This document shows positions 8,261-17,204 of a stretch of DNA of 64,000 nt, piece by piece. Position numbers and translations under genes: made by a program. The notes beneath the pieces are model-generated. The model did no database searches, was not told the DNA's origin, and saw only the letters and a program-made list of their open reading frames with translations. Origin of the DNA: Epilithonimonas sp. JDS. Its GTDB lineage: Bacteria; Bacteroidota; Bacteroidia; Flavobacteriales; Weeksellaceae. How positions within the stretch are numbered: position 1 is the first letter of the stretch; each line of letters opens with the position of its first letter. Location of the stretch: contig NZ_JAJSAX010000007.1 in assembly GCF_021261315.1 (NCBI RefSeq), positions 1 to 64,000 on the forward strand, written 5' to 3'.

Positions 8261-9703
8261 ATGAAACAAAATTTATTATCATTATTAGCAGTAGGTTTAT
8301 TGCTACCTATGAGCTTAGCAGGACAGGAGAAATCTACGGATGCCAACTCCGGGTCTCAAAATGTTTCCCCATTTACACAATCTTCAAAAAGATTTAATGA
8401 CTGGTCTGTATCCATTGGTGCAGGTGTACCTTTGATTCAGTCTGCTGATATGACATCCATTAAAAATGGTAACGGAAAAAACCTTTTTGGTTATTCTGCT
8501 TATATTAGTGTTGATAAGGCAATCACGCACGCTTTCGGACTTAATCTACAGTACGATAGAGGCGAAACAAGACAAGGGCAGGCAAATACTAAAGATCATG
8601 TGGTGATCACGGGAAATCATCCTGCTGGTAGAACACAATATAATGCGATTTCAATTTTAGGGGATCTTAATTTCTCTAATCTTCTTAGAAGAGTAGACAA
8701 CAAATCTCCTTTCAGATGGGCTCTACACGGATACGCTGGTATCGGAACATTAGCTTACAAATCTTACAGACAAGATCCAGGTCCGGTTTACAACAGCCAG
8801 GTTCTTAACAATGAGATCAAACCATTTAAATTGAACTCTCTTTTCGGACAGGCTGGAGCAGGTCTTAAATTTAAGGTTAACAATAGAATTGATTTAGAGG
8901 GTAGAGTAATGTACGTTGTAACTGGCGATGATGAATTCGACGGTGCAGGCGTTGGACAGACAGGTTATAACCTGACTGAAGATCAAATCTCAGACAACTT
9001 CTTCAATACAACTTTAGGTCTTACTTTCAAACTTGGTAAGCACGAGTCTCACTTGATGTGGCACGATCCATTGCAGGAAATCTATTACAAATTGGATGTT
9101 CTTAATGACAAAACTCAGGATCTTGAAGTTTGTAAAAAAGGAGATGTTGATAATGACGGCGTTTGCGACGATTGGGACAGACAGCTTGATACGCCGGCAG
9201 GAGCCAGAGTTGATGGTGCTGGTGTAGCTTTGGATGTTGATTTGGACGGCGTGATCGATCTTTATGACAAATGTGTAACAGTTCCAGGACCGGTAGAAAA
9301 CAATGGTTGTCCTTTGACAATGAACAATTCTTCGACTGGTGTTGTAACAGATGATTCCACAATTATGAAAGGAATCGAGTTTGATCTTAATTCTGATAGA
9401 ATTTTGCCTTCAAATACACCAATTTTGAACAATGCAATTAATTATATCAATTCTTCTAACAACAATTTCAAAGTAATCGGAGGAACTGATACAAGAGGAA
9501 CTGAACAATATAACCAAGGTCTTTCTGAAAGAAGAGCGAATAATGTGAAAAGTTATTTGATCCAAAACGGAGCAGATAAAGCTAAATTGGAAGCACTTGG
9601 AAAAGGAGAAACAAATCTTCTTTACCCAGAATGTGAACCAGCTGAGAAATGTCCAGAATGGAAAAACAGAGCTAACAGAAGAGTATATTTTGAAGCTAAA
9701 TAA
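8261..9703 (+). CDS. OmpA family outer-membrane protein, tandem paralogue
   Basis: A 480-residue paralogue of the preceding protein with the same order: signal peptide (MSLAGQ), barrel-like region, type-3 repeats (DVDNDGVCDDWD, DVDLDGVIDLYD) and an OmpA C-terminal domain (VIGGTDTRGTEQYN, NRRVYF). The type-3 region is nearly identical to its neighbour, including RQLDTPAGARVDGAGVALD, while the barrels differ more. That contrast suggests gene conversion or strong constraint there. A terminator follows, so the tandem pair probably forms one transcript end. Confidence 0.88.
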   Translation: MKQNLLSLLAVGLLLPMSLAGQEKSTDANSGSQNVSPFTQSSKRFNDWSVSIGAGVPLIQSADMTSIKNGNGKNLFGYSAYISVDKAITHAFGLNLQYDRGETRQGQANTKDHVVITGNHPAGRTQYNAISILGDLNFSNLLRRVDNKSPFRWALHGYAGIGTLAYKSYRQDPGPVYNSQVLNNEIKPFKLNSLFGQAGAGLKFKVNNRIDLEGRVMYVVTGDDEFDGAGVGQTGYNLTEDQISDNFFNTTLGLTFKLGKHESHLMWHDPLQEIYYKLDVLNDKTQDLEVCKKGDVDNDGVCDDWDRQLDTPAGARVDGAGVALDVDLDGVIDLYDKCVTVPGPVENNGCPLTMNNSSTGVVTDDSTIMKGIEFDLNSDRILPSNTPILNNAINYINSSNNNFKVIGGTDTRGTEQYNQGLSERRANNVKSYLIQNGADKAKLEALGKGETNLLYPECEPAEKCPEWKNRANRRVYFEAK

Positions 9704-9723
9704 AATATATTTTTAAATAAACA

Positions 9724-9757
9724 AAAACCGTTTCGTTTTATTACGAGACGGTTTTTT
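9724..9757 (+). terminator. Terminator after the OmpA pair
   Basis: Arms AAACCGTTTCG and CGAGACGGTTT pair with one G-T wobble and are followed by a T-run, 20 bp after the stop. Confidence 0.8.
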
Positions 9758-9785
9758 TATTTTAAAGAATTGATTAAATTTACAA

Positions 9786-11687
9786 ATGCTTTCTTCTAAA
9801 GAATCACAAAATATTTTAATTCATCAAACGCTCAAACAATTTTGGGGGTACGATGAGTTTCGGTCTTCTCAGGAACAAATAATCCTATCCATCATCAATG
9901 GTAAAGATACTTTGGCTTTGTTGCCAACAGGCGGTGGCAAATCGCTTTGTTACCAATTGCCAGCGATAATTCTCGAAGGAACTTGTCTTGTGATTTCGCC
10001 TTTGTTAGCTTTGATGAGAGACCAACTGCAATCATTAAAAGCCTTAGGAATCGAAGCCGAATTGCTAAGTTCCGACTTAGATGAATTCGAAGAAGAAACC
10101 GTTTATAATCGATGTAAGGAAGGTTTGACCAAAGTTCTTTTCGTCTCACCAGAGAGATTGCAAAATCAATTATTTTTAAGGAATATCCAGGAAATTCATA
10201 TCTCGTTTATCGCGGTGGATGAGGCGCATTGTATTTCCGAATGGGGACAGGATTTCCGCCCGAGTTATCAGAATATCAAAAAGTTCCGTCAGAATTTTAA
10301 GAATGTACCTTGCTTGGCATTGACGGCTACTGCGACAAACCAAGTTGTTGACGAGATTTCAATCAAGTTGGGACTTCACCAACCTCAGGTTTTTAAACAA
10401 AGTTTCAGAAGAGAAAATCTCAACATTATCGTTGGAAATACGGCCGATAAGTACAATAGAATTTTAGAATTCCTCAGACAAAATCCATCTTCCGGAATTA
10501 TTTATACCAGAACAAGAAAAGAAGCGGAAGAACTCACGCATTATCTCAAAAATAACAGATTCCAAAATGTGGATTTTTTCCACGCCGGGATGACTGCTCG
10601 TGACAGAGAGAATCTACAGAAAAAATGGATTACCAGCCAGTTCCACGTTTTGGTTTCAACCAACGCTTTCGGAATGGGAATAGATAAAGATAATGTCCGA
10701 TTCGTGATTCACTTTTCGCCGTCCTCAACTTTGGAAAATTACTATCAGGAAATAGGAAGAGCCGGACGAAATGGTCAAGAAGCAATTGTTCTCTTACTTT
10801 GGAATGAGCAGGAATTGAAGAACATCGATGATATTTTCAAAAACCAAATCCCCAACAAAACCGAGTACGAGAAAATTCTGATGTATCTGTATTCCATTTT
10901 TCAGATTGCAGATTCGGATTTGCCGGAACGGACTTTCCAGTTGGACATCAACAGAATCAAAAATCTAAGCAAATGCTCCAATGCAAAAATCAAAAATATT
11001 CTGACGTTTCTGAACAATCAGGAATTGATTTATTATAAAAATTCAATCTCATCGTCCACGCTTCAAAGTTTTATTAACTCCGAGGATTTAGAACAATTGG
11101 CGCCGTCAGATGCATATTTTATGGAGTTATTGTTCAGAAATCTTCCAGGTTTGGCCATTCAAAAAGTCCATTTCAGCGATTTGGCATTTTGCAAAAAGAA
11201 TGGATTTGATATCTTGAGTTTCAAAGAAAGACTGAAGCAAATGCAGAAAGCCGGACATTTGGAATATCTCGACGGCAGTCAACATTCTATCAAGTTTCTG
11301 AAACCTCGGAACGACCGACATCTTTCGGGCGAATATTGGTCGCTTTTCAATCAGATTCAGAAAAATAAATTAAAGAAATGGGAGGAAAATAAATTCTTCA
11401 TCAAAGACACAGACTTCTGCAAAGTGAAATTGATTCTCAGTTATTTCGGAGAACGCGATGCCGATAATTGTGGCAAATGTTCTGTCTGCAGAAAGAAAAC
11501 AAATACGAAGAGAACTTTGTCAACAGAGATTTTTGAACAACTTGCCAAGCGACCGATGGCTTTGGAAGAGGTGGCTGCCAATCTCAATTTTCACTCCAAA
11601 GAATCCATTTCCGACACGTTAATCTTTCTTTTGGACATCGGCAAAGTCAAAATGCTGAATTACAAAACCTATATGTTAAACCAATAA
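9786..11687 (+). CDS. recQ: RecQ family ATP-dependent DNA helicase
   Basis: A 633-residue 3'-5' helicase for recombination and repair. Walker A is LLPTGGGKSLCYQLPA, the Walker B box is DEAH in AVDEAHCISEWGQDFRP, and motif VI is YYQEIGRAGRNGQ. The RecQ C-terminal zinc region contains DNCGKCSVC near residue 560. There is no clear HRDC domain; a short helical tail ends the protein. Bacteroidota often have several RecQ paralogues, so the gene number suffix cannot be given. Confidence 0.9.
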   Translation: MLSSKESQNILIHQTLKQFWGYDEFRSSQEQIILSIINGKDTLALLPTGGGKSLCYQLPAIILEGTCLVISPLLALMRDQLQSLKALGIEAELLSSDLDEFEEETVYNRCKEGLTKVLFVSPERLQNQLFLRNIQEIHISFIAVDEAHCISEWGQDFRPSYQNIKKFRQNFKNVPCLALTATATNQVVDEISIKLGLHQPQVFKQSFRRENLNIIVGNTADKYNRILEFLRQNPSSGIIYTRTRKEAEELTHYLKNNRFQNVDFFHAGMTARDRENLQKKWITSQFHVLVSTNAFGMGIDKDNVRFVIHFSPSSTLENYYQEIGRAGRNGQEAIVLLLWNEQELKNIDDIFKNQIPNKTEYEKILMYLYSIFQIADSDLPERTFQLDINRIKNLSKCSNAKIKNILTFLNNQELIYYKNSISSSTLQSFINSEDLEQLAPSDAYFMELLFRNLPGLAIQKVHFSDLAFCKKNGFDILSFKERLKQMQKAGHLEYLDGSQHSIKFLKPRNDRHLSGEYWSLFNQIQKNKLKKWEENKFFIKDTDFCKVKLILSYFGERDADNCGKCSVCRKKTNTKRTLSTEIFEQLAKRPMALEEVAANLNFHSKESISDTLIFLLDIGKVKMLNYKTYMLNQ

Positions 11688-11720
11688 AATTATTTGAATA
11701 AGTCGAACCACTTTGTTAGA

Positions 11721-11829
11721 TTTGGGCAGCTTTATCCGCCTTCCACTCCCAATCTTTTTTGCAGACGATTTCCATCTAAATAGAACTTAAGATTACGCAA
11801 AAAAGGATTTCCGTTCAAGTCGGGCTGCG
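11721..11829 (+). repeat. Dispersed intergenic repeat, long subtype (copy 2)
   Basis: It runs from TTTGGGCAGCTTTATCCGCC to AAGTCGGGCTGCG. The ends GCAGC and GCTGC can pair. The same ends are found in reverse orientation at 16994-17115. It lies between recQ and fmt and has no coding capacity. Confidence 0.7.
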
Positions 11830-11883
11830 AGTGATTCGAATTAAAAAATCAATTATCAACTATCATTTATCAATTATAAATCA

Positions 11884-12834
11884 ATGACGAAATCCCTCAA
11901 TGTCGTTTTTTTCGGAACTCCCGATTTTGCCAAAGCTTCTCTGGAAGCCATCTTCAAATCTCATCATAAAGTAGTTGGCGTTGTAACTGCTGCCGACAAA
12001 GCAAGCGGACGAGGAATGAAACTCACGCCTTCACCAGTCAAAGTTTTTGCAGAAGAAAATGGGCTCCATCTTTTTCAACCCGAAAAACTGAGAAACCCAG
12101 AATTTTTAGAGGCCATTCAAAAGCTGAATGCCGATGTTTTTGTCGTGGTAGCTTTCAGGATGATGCCTCAGGTCTTGTTTTCGATTCCGAGGTTGGGAAC
12201 TTTCAATCTCCACGCTTCATTGTTGCCGGATTATCGCGGCGCCGCACCAATCAATTACGCGGTTATCAATGGCGAAACCAAAACTGGCGTGACGACATTT
12301 TTCATCAATGAAAAAATTGACGAAGGAAGCATTCTTCTTCAAGCTGAGACCGACGTTTTACCAGAAGACAATGCTGGAACTTTGCACGATAAGTTGATGA
12401 ACATCGGCTCGGAATTAATCATCAAAACTTTGGATGGTTTGGCGGATAATTCAATCGAAGAAAAACCTCAACCTGAAAAAGAAAATCCAAAAACTGCCTA
12501 TAAAATATTCAAAGAAAATCTAAAAATCGATTGGAATCGAAGTGCTGAAACCGTTCATAATTTTGTGAGAGGAATGTCGCCTTATCCAACGGCTTTCACG
12601 ATTCTGAAAGTTGGAGACGAAGAAAAATCTTTGAAAATCTTCAAAGGAAAATTCGTAATTGAATCCCATTCCCGTGAAGCTGGCAATTTTGATATTTCCA
12701 AAACGGAGTTCAAATTTTATACAAAAGACGGAATCTATTATCCAGAAGATGTTCAAATCCAAGGTAAGAAAAGATTGCCAGTCAAAGATTTTTTGAACGG
12801 AATCCAGAATTTTGAAGATTATAAGAAGTCTTAG
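11884..12834 (+). CDS. fmt: Methionyl-tRNA formyltransferase
   Basis: A 316-residue enzyme that formylates initiator Met-tRNA with 10-formyltetrahydrofolate. The N-terminal domain shows FFGTPDFAKASLEA, the formyl-transfer core FNLHASLLPDYRGAAPINYAV (Asn, His and Asp catalytic set) and a GVTTFFINEKID segment. The C-terminal OB-like domain contains IDWNRSAETVHNFVRGMSPYP. Length matches the family. It stands alone on its transcript, preceded by a dispersed repeat and a short AT-rich stretch of ATCAATTATCAA-type sequence. Confidence 0.95.
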   Translation: MTKSLNVVFFGTPDFAKASLEAIFKSHHKVVGVVTAADKASGRGMKLTPSPVKVFAEENGLHLFQPEKLRNPEFLEAIQKLNADVFVVVAFRMMPQVLFSIPRLGTFNLHASLLPDYRGAAPINYAVINGETKTGVTTFFINEKIDEGSILLQAETDVLPEDNAGTLHDKLMNIGSELIIKTLDGLADNSIEEKPQPEKENPKTAYKIFKENLKIDWNRSAETVHNFVRGMSPYPTAFTILKVGDEEKSLKIFKGKFVIESHSREAGNFDISKTEFKFYTKDGIYYPEDVQIQGKKRLPVKDFLNGIQNFEDYKKS

Positions 12835-12881
12835 ATTGATAGAATATAGACGATAGATAATAGACTAATTATGGTTTTATC

Positions 12882-12941
12882 AATAGGATTGGGCTTTAGC
12901 CCATTTTAGAAATTAAATTCATTGGAGGCTTTAGCCGAAAC
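12882..12941 (+). repeat. GGCTTTAGCC-type intergenic repeat
   Basis: Two hairpin motifs, GGGCTTTAGCCC at 12891 and GGCTTTAGCC at 12927, lie 36 bp apart in the short gap before the EEP-family gene. I recall similar GGCTTTAGCC sequences in other flavobacterial intergenic regions, but there is only this one copy in the window. Confidence 0.4.
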
Positions 12942-12955
12942 TTAATATTTTAAAA

Positions 12956-13786
12956 ATGAAAAAACTTTTTCTTGGTTTGTTGTTCGCTTCCAATCTCTTC
13001 TTTTCTCAGGATTTGAAAGTGATGACCTACAATATCCGATTGTCATTGGAAAGTGATAAAGAAAACGCTTGGGACAAAAGAAAGGACGATGCTTTGGCGC
13101 TGATGAGCTATTATCATCCGGATTATTTCGGCGTGCAGGAAGCCGTTCCTCAGCAGATGATTGATATCAAAACCAATTTGAAAGATTACGATTATGTGGG
13201 CGTTGGAAGAGACGATGGCAAAAACCAAGGCGAATATTCAGCGATTTTCTACGACAAGAATAAATTAGAAGTTCTGAAATCAGGAACATTCTGGCTCAGC
13301 GAAACGCCAGAAAAACCATCGAAAGGTTGGGATGCGGCTTACAACAGAGTTTGTACTTATGCGTTTTTCAAAATAAAGAAAAGTGGGAAAAAGTTTTTGG
13401 CTATGAATCTCCATTTTGACCACGTTGGCGATGTGGCGAGAGTCAATTCTTCCAAACTAATCCTTGAAAAAATCAAAGAACTGAATCCACAAAATCTGCC
13501 TTTGACCTTGACAGGCGATTTCAATTTGACGGATGACACAGAACCAATTAAAATTATTTCTCAATCTTTGGACAATGTCTATTACCATTCGAAAAAACCG
13601 CATTATGGACCAAAAGGAACATTCACGGCTTTTGATGTGAACACGATTCCGAAAGAAAGAATCGACTATATTTTTGTAAAAGGATTTGAAGTCCAGTCGA
13701 ACCGAACAATCAATGACAGACGGGAAAATCTTCTTTATCCATCAGACCATTTTCCGATTTTGGCGGAGATTAGTTTTAAGAAATAA
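12956..13786 (+). CDS. Secreted endonuclease/exonuclease/phosphatase family protein
   Basis: A 276-residue EEP-fold phosphoesterase with a signal peptide (NLFFSQ). Motifs seen: MTYNIRL, the metal-binding Glu in FGVQEA, MNLHFDH, LTGDFNLT and the catalytic SDHFP near the C terminus. The set matches Mg-dependent secreted EEP hydrolases common in Bacteroidota. The substrate (nucleic acid, phospholipid or sugar phosphate) cannot be read from sequence. A bidirectional terminator follows. Confidence 0.85.
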   Translation: MKKLFLGLLFASNLFFSQDLKVMTYNIRLSLESDKENAWDKRKDDALALMSYYHPDYFGVQEAVPQQMIDIKTNLKDYDYVGVGRDDGKNQGEYSAIFYDKNKLEVLKSGTFWLSETPEKPSKGWDAAYNRVCTYAFFKIKKSGKKFLAMNLHFDHVGDVARVNSSKLILEKIKELNPQNLPLTLTGDFNLTDDTEPIKIISQSLDNVYYHSKKPHYGPKGTFTAFDVNTIPKERIDYIFVKGFEVQSNRTINDRRENLLYPSDHFPILAEISFKK

Positions 13787-13804
13787 TTTGAATACTATCA
13801 TCAA

Positions 13805-13837
13805 CAAAAAAACTTCCTTTAATGGGAAGTTTTTTTG
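13805..13837. terminator. Bidirectional terminator between convergent genes
   Basis: AAAAAAACTTCC and GGGAAGTTTTTTT form a hairpin with a short loop between the EEP gene and the unknown minus-strand gene. The right arm overlaps the end of the latter. Confidence 0.75.
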
Positions 13838-14565
13838 TTTTTGTTTAAGATTTCTAAAAATAGTTTTGCTTTGTATTTTATTTCTTCAATAACAGCAGCA
13901 TTCTTATTACTTTCTTTAATCATCCAATATTTATTTTCATTCCATTTAAAGTTCCTTTCCATTCCTGAACCTTCTTGTGTTATAAATCCCCAAAACCACA
14001 AATCATCCCATACCTCTATTTCAATTCCTTTGTAATATTTTTCGAGTATTGAATTAATCTGTTTAAAATTCCAATTTTTATTTTCTAACTGAGAAAAAAC
14101 AGCTATGATTACAGCATCAACAGGTAAATAAAATTTGTCAGACTCAGATAAGTTTGCTGGAACATCATTCCAAATTTTTAAGTTTTCGTGATATTCATCA
14201 TTATGCAAATGATAGATTGTTTTAGTAAATAAAGCGGCTGTTTTATTTCCCCAACCATTTTGATTATTCATTCCTTCATATAAACTATGGAAATTAACTT
14301 CCTTATTGGGATTTATGCGGTTCACAAAATCTTTAAATGAATTTAAATGTTTTGATTCTTCAAAAATGAACTTGTAGAAAGATGCTAAATTGTCAATTTT
14401 TGGTTGACTTTGTGTTGAAGCAATGTTGTATAGAATTGATATTATTTTTTCTTCTTTAGTATTATGGGAAATAACAATACTAGAATAAAATTTAGATTGT
14501 AATTCCTTATTGTACTTTCTATTTTCTTTTAAAAAATTAAAAATTTCATCAAGCTTTTCTTTCAT
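13819..14565 (-). CDS. Hypothetical cytoplasmic protein
   Basis: A 248-residue protein of no family I recognise. It has no signal peptide or membrane segment and is rich in Lys, Asn, Glu and aromatic residues. Notable stretches are NQNGWGNKTAALF and EVWDDLWFWGF. The ATG at 14565 (MKEKLDEIFNF) is preferred over an in-frame TTG at 14586. It starts 23 bp after the stop of the GH3 gene, so readthrough from that gene could express it. Its DNA appears more AT-rich than bglX, and it has no obvious link to sugar metabolism, which suggests a later insertion. Confidence 0.7.
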   Translation of the reverse strand: MKEKLDEIFNFLKENRKYNKELQSKFYSSIVISHNTKEEKIISILYNIASTQSQPKIDNLASFYKFIFEESKHLNSFKDFVNRINPNKEVNFHSLYEGMNNQNGWGNKTAALFTKTIYHLHNDEYHENLKIWNDVPANLSESDKFYLPVDAVIIAVFSQLENKNWNFKQINSILEKYYKGIEIEVWDDLWFWGFITQEGSGMERNFKWNENKYWMIKESNKNAAVIEEIKYKAKLFLEILNKNKKTSH

Positions 14566-14588
14566 CGAAATATTTCTATTAAACAAAG

Positions 14589-16811
14589 TTACTTATTCCA
14601 AACAATCTTCTTCACCATCACTTCACTGGAATTAGTCCCGACCATTATTTCAAATTCGCCAGCTTCCCAATCGTAATTCAAAGCGTCATCGTAGAATTTC
14701 AAATCTTCATGAGTCAATTTAAAAGTAACAATTCTGTTTTCGCTTTTCTTCAAAAATATTTTCTGGAAACCTTTCAATTCTTTGATTGGGCGAACCACTT
14801 TCCCGAAAAGGTCGCGGATGTAAAGCTGAACCACTTCCTCACCATCAAATTTCCCCGTATTGGCAACATTCACATTGATGGTCAAAGTTTGATTGCCTTT
14901 CAGATTTTCAGAACTCAAATTGAGGTTAGAATATTTGAAATCTGTGTAACTCAATCCAAATCCAAACGGAAATTTCGGGTCGTTGTCCAAATCGATGTAA
15001 GCGGAAACGTAATTTCTGTCTGTGGATTTTCCCGCTGGTCTTCCGGTGTTGTAATGGTTGTAATAGATTGGGATTTGACCTTCTGTTCTTGGGAATGTCA
15101 TTGGCAGTTTACCACCAGGATTCACATTTCCGAAGAGGACATCGGCGATAGAATTTCCTGCCTCCGTTCCCAGCCACCAGCTATAAACAATGGTCGAAAT
15201 ATTATCAACCGCCCAATCAAAAACCAAAGGTCTTCCGGCGTTTATCATCAGAATAATTGGTTTTCCTGTTTTGGCAATTTCTTTCAATAATTCTTCCTGA
15301 ACACCGGAGAAATGTAGGTTGCTTCGGCTTTTCGCTTCACCACTCATTGCGTGTCCTTCGCCCAAAGTCATTATCACAACGTCTGCTTTTTTCGCCGTTT
15401 CAATAGCCTCTGCAAACATCGATTTGTCGTCGTCTTTTTCATTGCAGCCTTTCGCATAAAGCAAAGTTGAGTTTTTGTCTAATTGATTTTTGATGCCGTC
15501 AAATTGAGTGACGATTCTCTGCGCATCATCTTTGAAAGGAACCGACCAGAATCCGTGCATCGCGACTGCTTCTTTTCCGAATGGTCCAATCAAGGCAACA
15601 GTTTTGGTTGATTTTGAAAGTGGAAGGATTTTCTTTCCGTTTTTCAAAAGAACTACACTTTTTGCCCCGAATTCTCTTCCGAATTTTCTGTGTTCAAGAT
15701 TATTGGTTTGTTGTTTTTGTCTTTCGGTATTGGAGAATTTATACGGGTCGTCAAACAATCCCAATTCGAATTTCTTGATTAAGATTCTTCTCACAGCATC
15801 GTCCACAAATTTGATATCCACTTTTCCTTCTTTTACCAATTTCGGAAGTTGTTCCATATAGATTCTGCTTTCCATATCCATATCGGAACCTGCGAGGATG
15901 GCTTTTTCTCCGGCTTCGGCGTTGTCTTTTGCATAGCCGTGTTTTATCATTTCGCCAATGCTTCCCCAGTCAGAAACCACAAAACCTTGGAATTTCCATT
16001 GGTCTTTTAGTAAATCTCTCAGGATATATTTATTCGCGGTTGCGGGAATTCCATTGATGTCGTTGAAGGAATTCATAAATGTGGCGACTCCAGCTTCCGA
16101 AGCTGCTTTGAAAGGTGGAAGATAAGTCTCGTGAAGTTGACGAAGACTCATATCAACCGAGTTGTAATCTCGTCCGCCAACTGCTGCACCGTAAGCGGCA
16201 AAGTGTTTCGCACACGCCATTATCGCATCGATGTTGCCTAAGCCTTTGCCTTGGAAACCTTTGATTCTTGCCAATCCGATTTTGGTTCCGAGATAAGTAT
16301 CTTCTCCGGAACCTTCCATTACGCGTCCCCATCTTGGGTCTCTTGCGATGTCCACCATTGGCGCGAATGTCCAGTGAACACCGAATGCCGAAGCTTCTAT
16401 TGCAGCGATTCTTTCGGATTTTTCTATCATTTCCAAGTCCCAGCTGGCGGCCTGACTAAGGTTAATCGGAAAAGTCGTTCTGAATCCGTGAATCACATCT
16501 TGTCCGAATATCAACGGGATTTTCAGTCGAGACTCTAAGGCTAATTTTTGGAAGGCTTTGGTTTCTTCTGCGCCAGTTACGTTGAGCATAGAGCCGACTT
16601 TTCCACTTTTTATTTCGTCCAAGACTTTTTTGGAATTGGAGTTTTGTGGTCCTGTGGCGTATTCGAAGCCGCTGTATTGGACGAGTTGTCCGGCTTTTTC
16701 TTCCAGGGTCATTTTGGAAAGGAGTTCGGTGACTTTTTGGTCGATGCTTTTTTGTGCGGAGATGCTGATTCCGAAGATTAATAATAGGAATGAAAGGCTG
16801 TATTTTTTCAT
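14589..16811 (-). CDS. bglX: Periplasmic GH3 beta-glucosidase BglX
   Basis: A 740-residue exo-acting beta-glucosidase of glycoside hydrolase family 3. The start at 16811 gives a signal peptide ending ISISAQ; a longer in-frame extension to 16955 lacks one and is rejected. Features: catalytic domain with IFGQDVIHGFRTTFP, AACAKHFAAYGA-like segment and the nucleophile Asp in GFVVSDWGS. Domain 2 has GEGHAMSGEAKSR (acid/base region), and a C-terminal FN3-like domain has VQLYIRD. Length agrees with BglX. It is divergent from the M1 peptidase gene, with a dispersed repeat between. Confidence 0.92.
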   Translation of the reverse strand: MKKYSLSFLLLIFGISISAQKSIDQKVTELLSKMTLEEKAGQLVQYSGFEYATGPQNSNSKKVLDEIKSGKVGSMLNVTGAEETKAFQKLALESRLKIPLIFGQDVIHGFRTTFPINLSQAASWDLEMIEKSERIAAIEASAFGVHWTFAPMVDIARDPRWGRVMEGSGEDTYLGTKIGLARIKGFQGKGLGNIDAIMACAKHFAAYGAAVGGRDYNSVDMSLRQLHETYLPPFKAASEAGVATFMNSFNDINGIPATANKYILRDLLKDQWKFQGFVVSDWGSIGEMIKHGYAKDNAEAGEKAILAGSDMDMESRIYMEQLPKLVKEGKVDIKFVDDAVRRILIKKFELGLFDDPYKFSNTERQKQQTNNLEHRKFGREFGAKSVVLLKNGKKILPLSKSTKTVALIGPFGKEAVAMHGFWSVPFKDDAQRIVTQFDGIKNQLDKNSTLLYAKGCNEKDDDKSMFAEAIETAKKADVVIMTLGEGHAMSGEAKSRSNLHFSGVQEELLKEIAKTGKPIILMINAGRPLVFDWAVDNISTIVYSWWLGTEAGNSIADVLFGNVNPGGKLPMTFPRTEGQIPIYYNHYNTGRPAGKSTDRNYVSAYIDLDNDPKFPFGFGLSYTDFKYSNLNLSSENLKGNQTLTINVNVANTGKFDGEEVVQLYIRDLFGKVVRPIKELKGFQKIFLKKSENRIVTFKLTHEDLKFYDDALNYDWEAGEFEIMVGTNSSEVMVKKIVWNK

Positions 16812-17204
16812 TGTAATGTTGTTGTCTCTTTTTGAGAAATTGATTGAGGTAAATGTAATTATTATAAACCACCCCGTCAAAAATTTTTCAAATTTTTGAA
16901 TCCCTTCCAGTGGAGGGGAATTTAGAGATGTGTTTTTTGTGTTTGGAGTTCGCAAATTGGGTTTTTATGACGACTGTTGTTTTTATGTAGAATCCGCAGC
17001 CCGACTTGAGTGGAGCTCTTTTTGTCATTGCGATTGTAAAAAATTTCTATTGAAAAATCAGCGTCGCTCGCAATGGCAAAAAAGCGGGAACGGAAGGCGG
17101 ATAAAGCTGCCCAAATAATAATTCAAATTCTATGATATTGGATAAATGATGCCCAGCGAGGGAATTGGTTTTAATTCTTTATTTTTGAGTTTTAAATTTT
17201 GGAA
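16812..17204. other. Divergent intergenic region bglX / M1 peptidase
   Basis: A 393-bp spacer between two divergent starts. It holds the reverse copy of the long dispersed repeat (16994-17115). I see no RNA gene or convincing consensus promoter. Confidence 0.5.
16994..17115 (-). repeat. Dispersed intergenic repeat, long subtype (copy 3, reverse)
   Basis: Read on the minus strand it runs from TTTGGGCAGCTTTATCCGCC to AAGTCGGGCTGCGG, as at 11721. Its interior carries a second inverted repeat, CATTGCGA and TCGCAATG. The interior differs from copy 2 while the ends are conserved. Confidence 0.7.

Noticed and set aside
16812-16955. N-terminal extension of the GH3 protein
   Set aside because: It lacks a signal peptide, precedes a clear one at residue 49, and lies in intergenic DNA.
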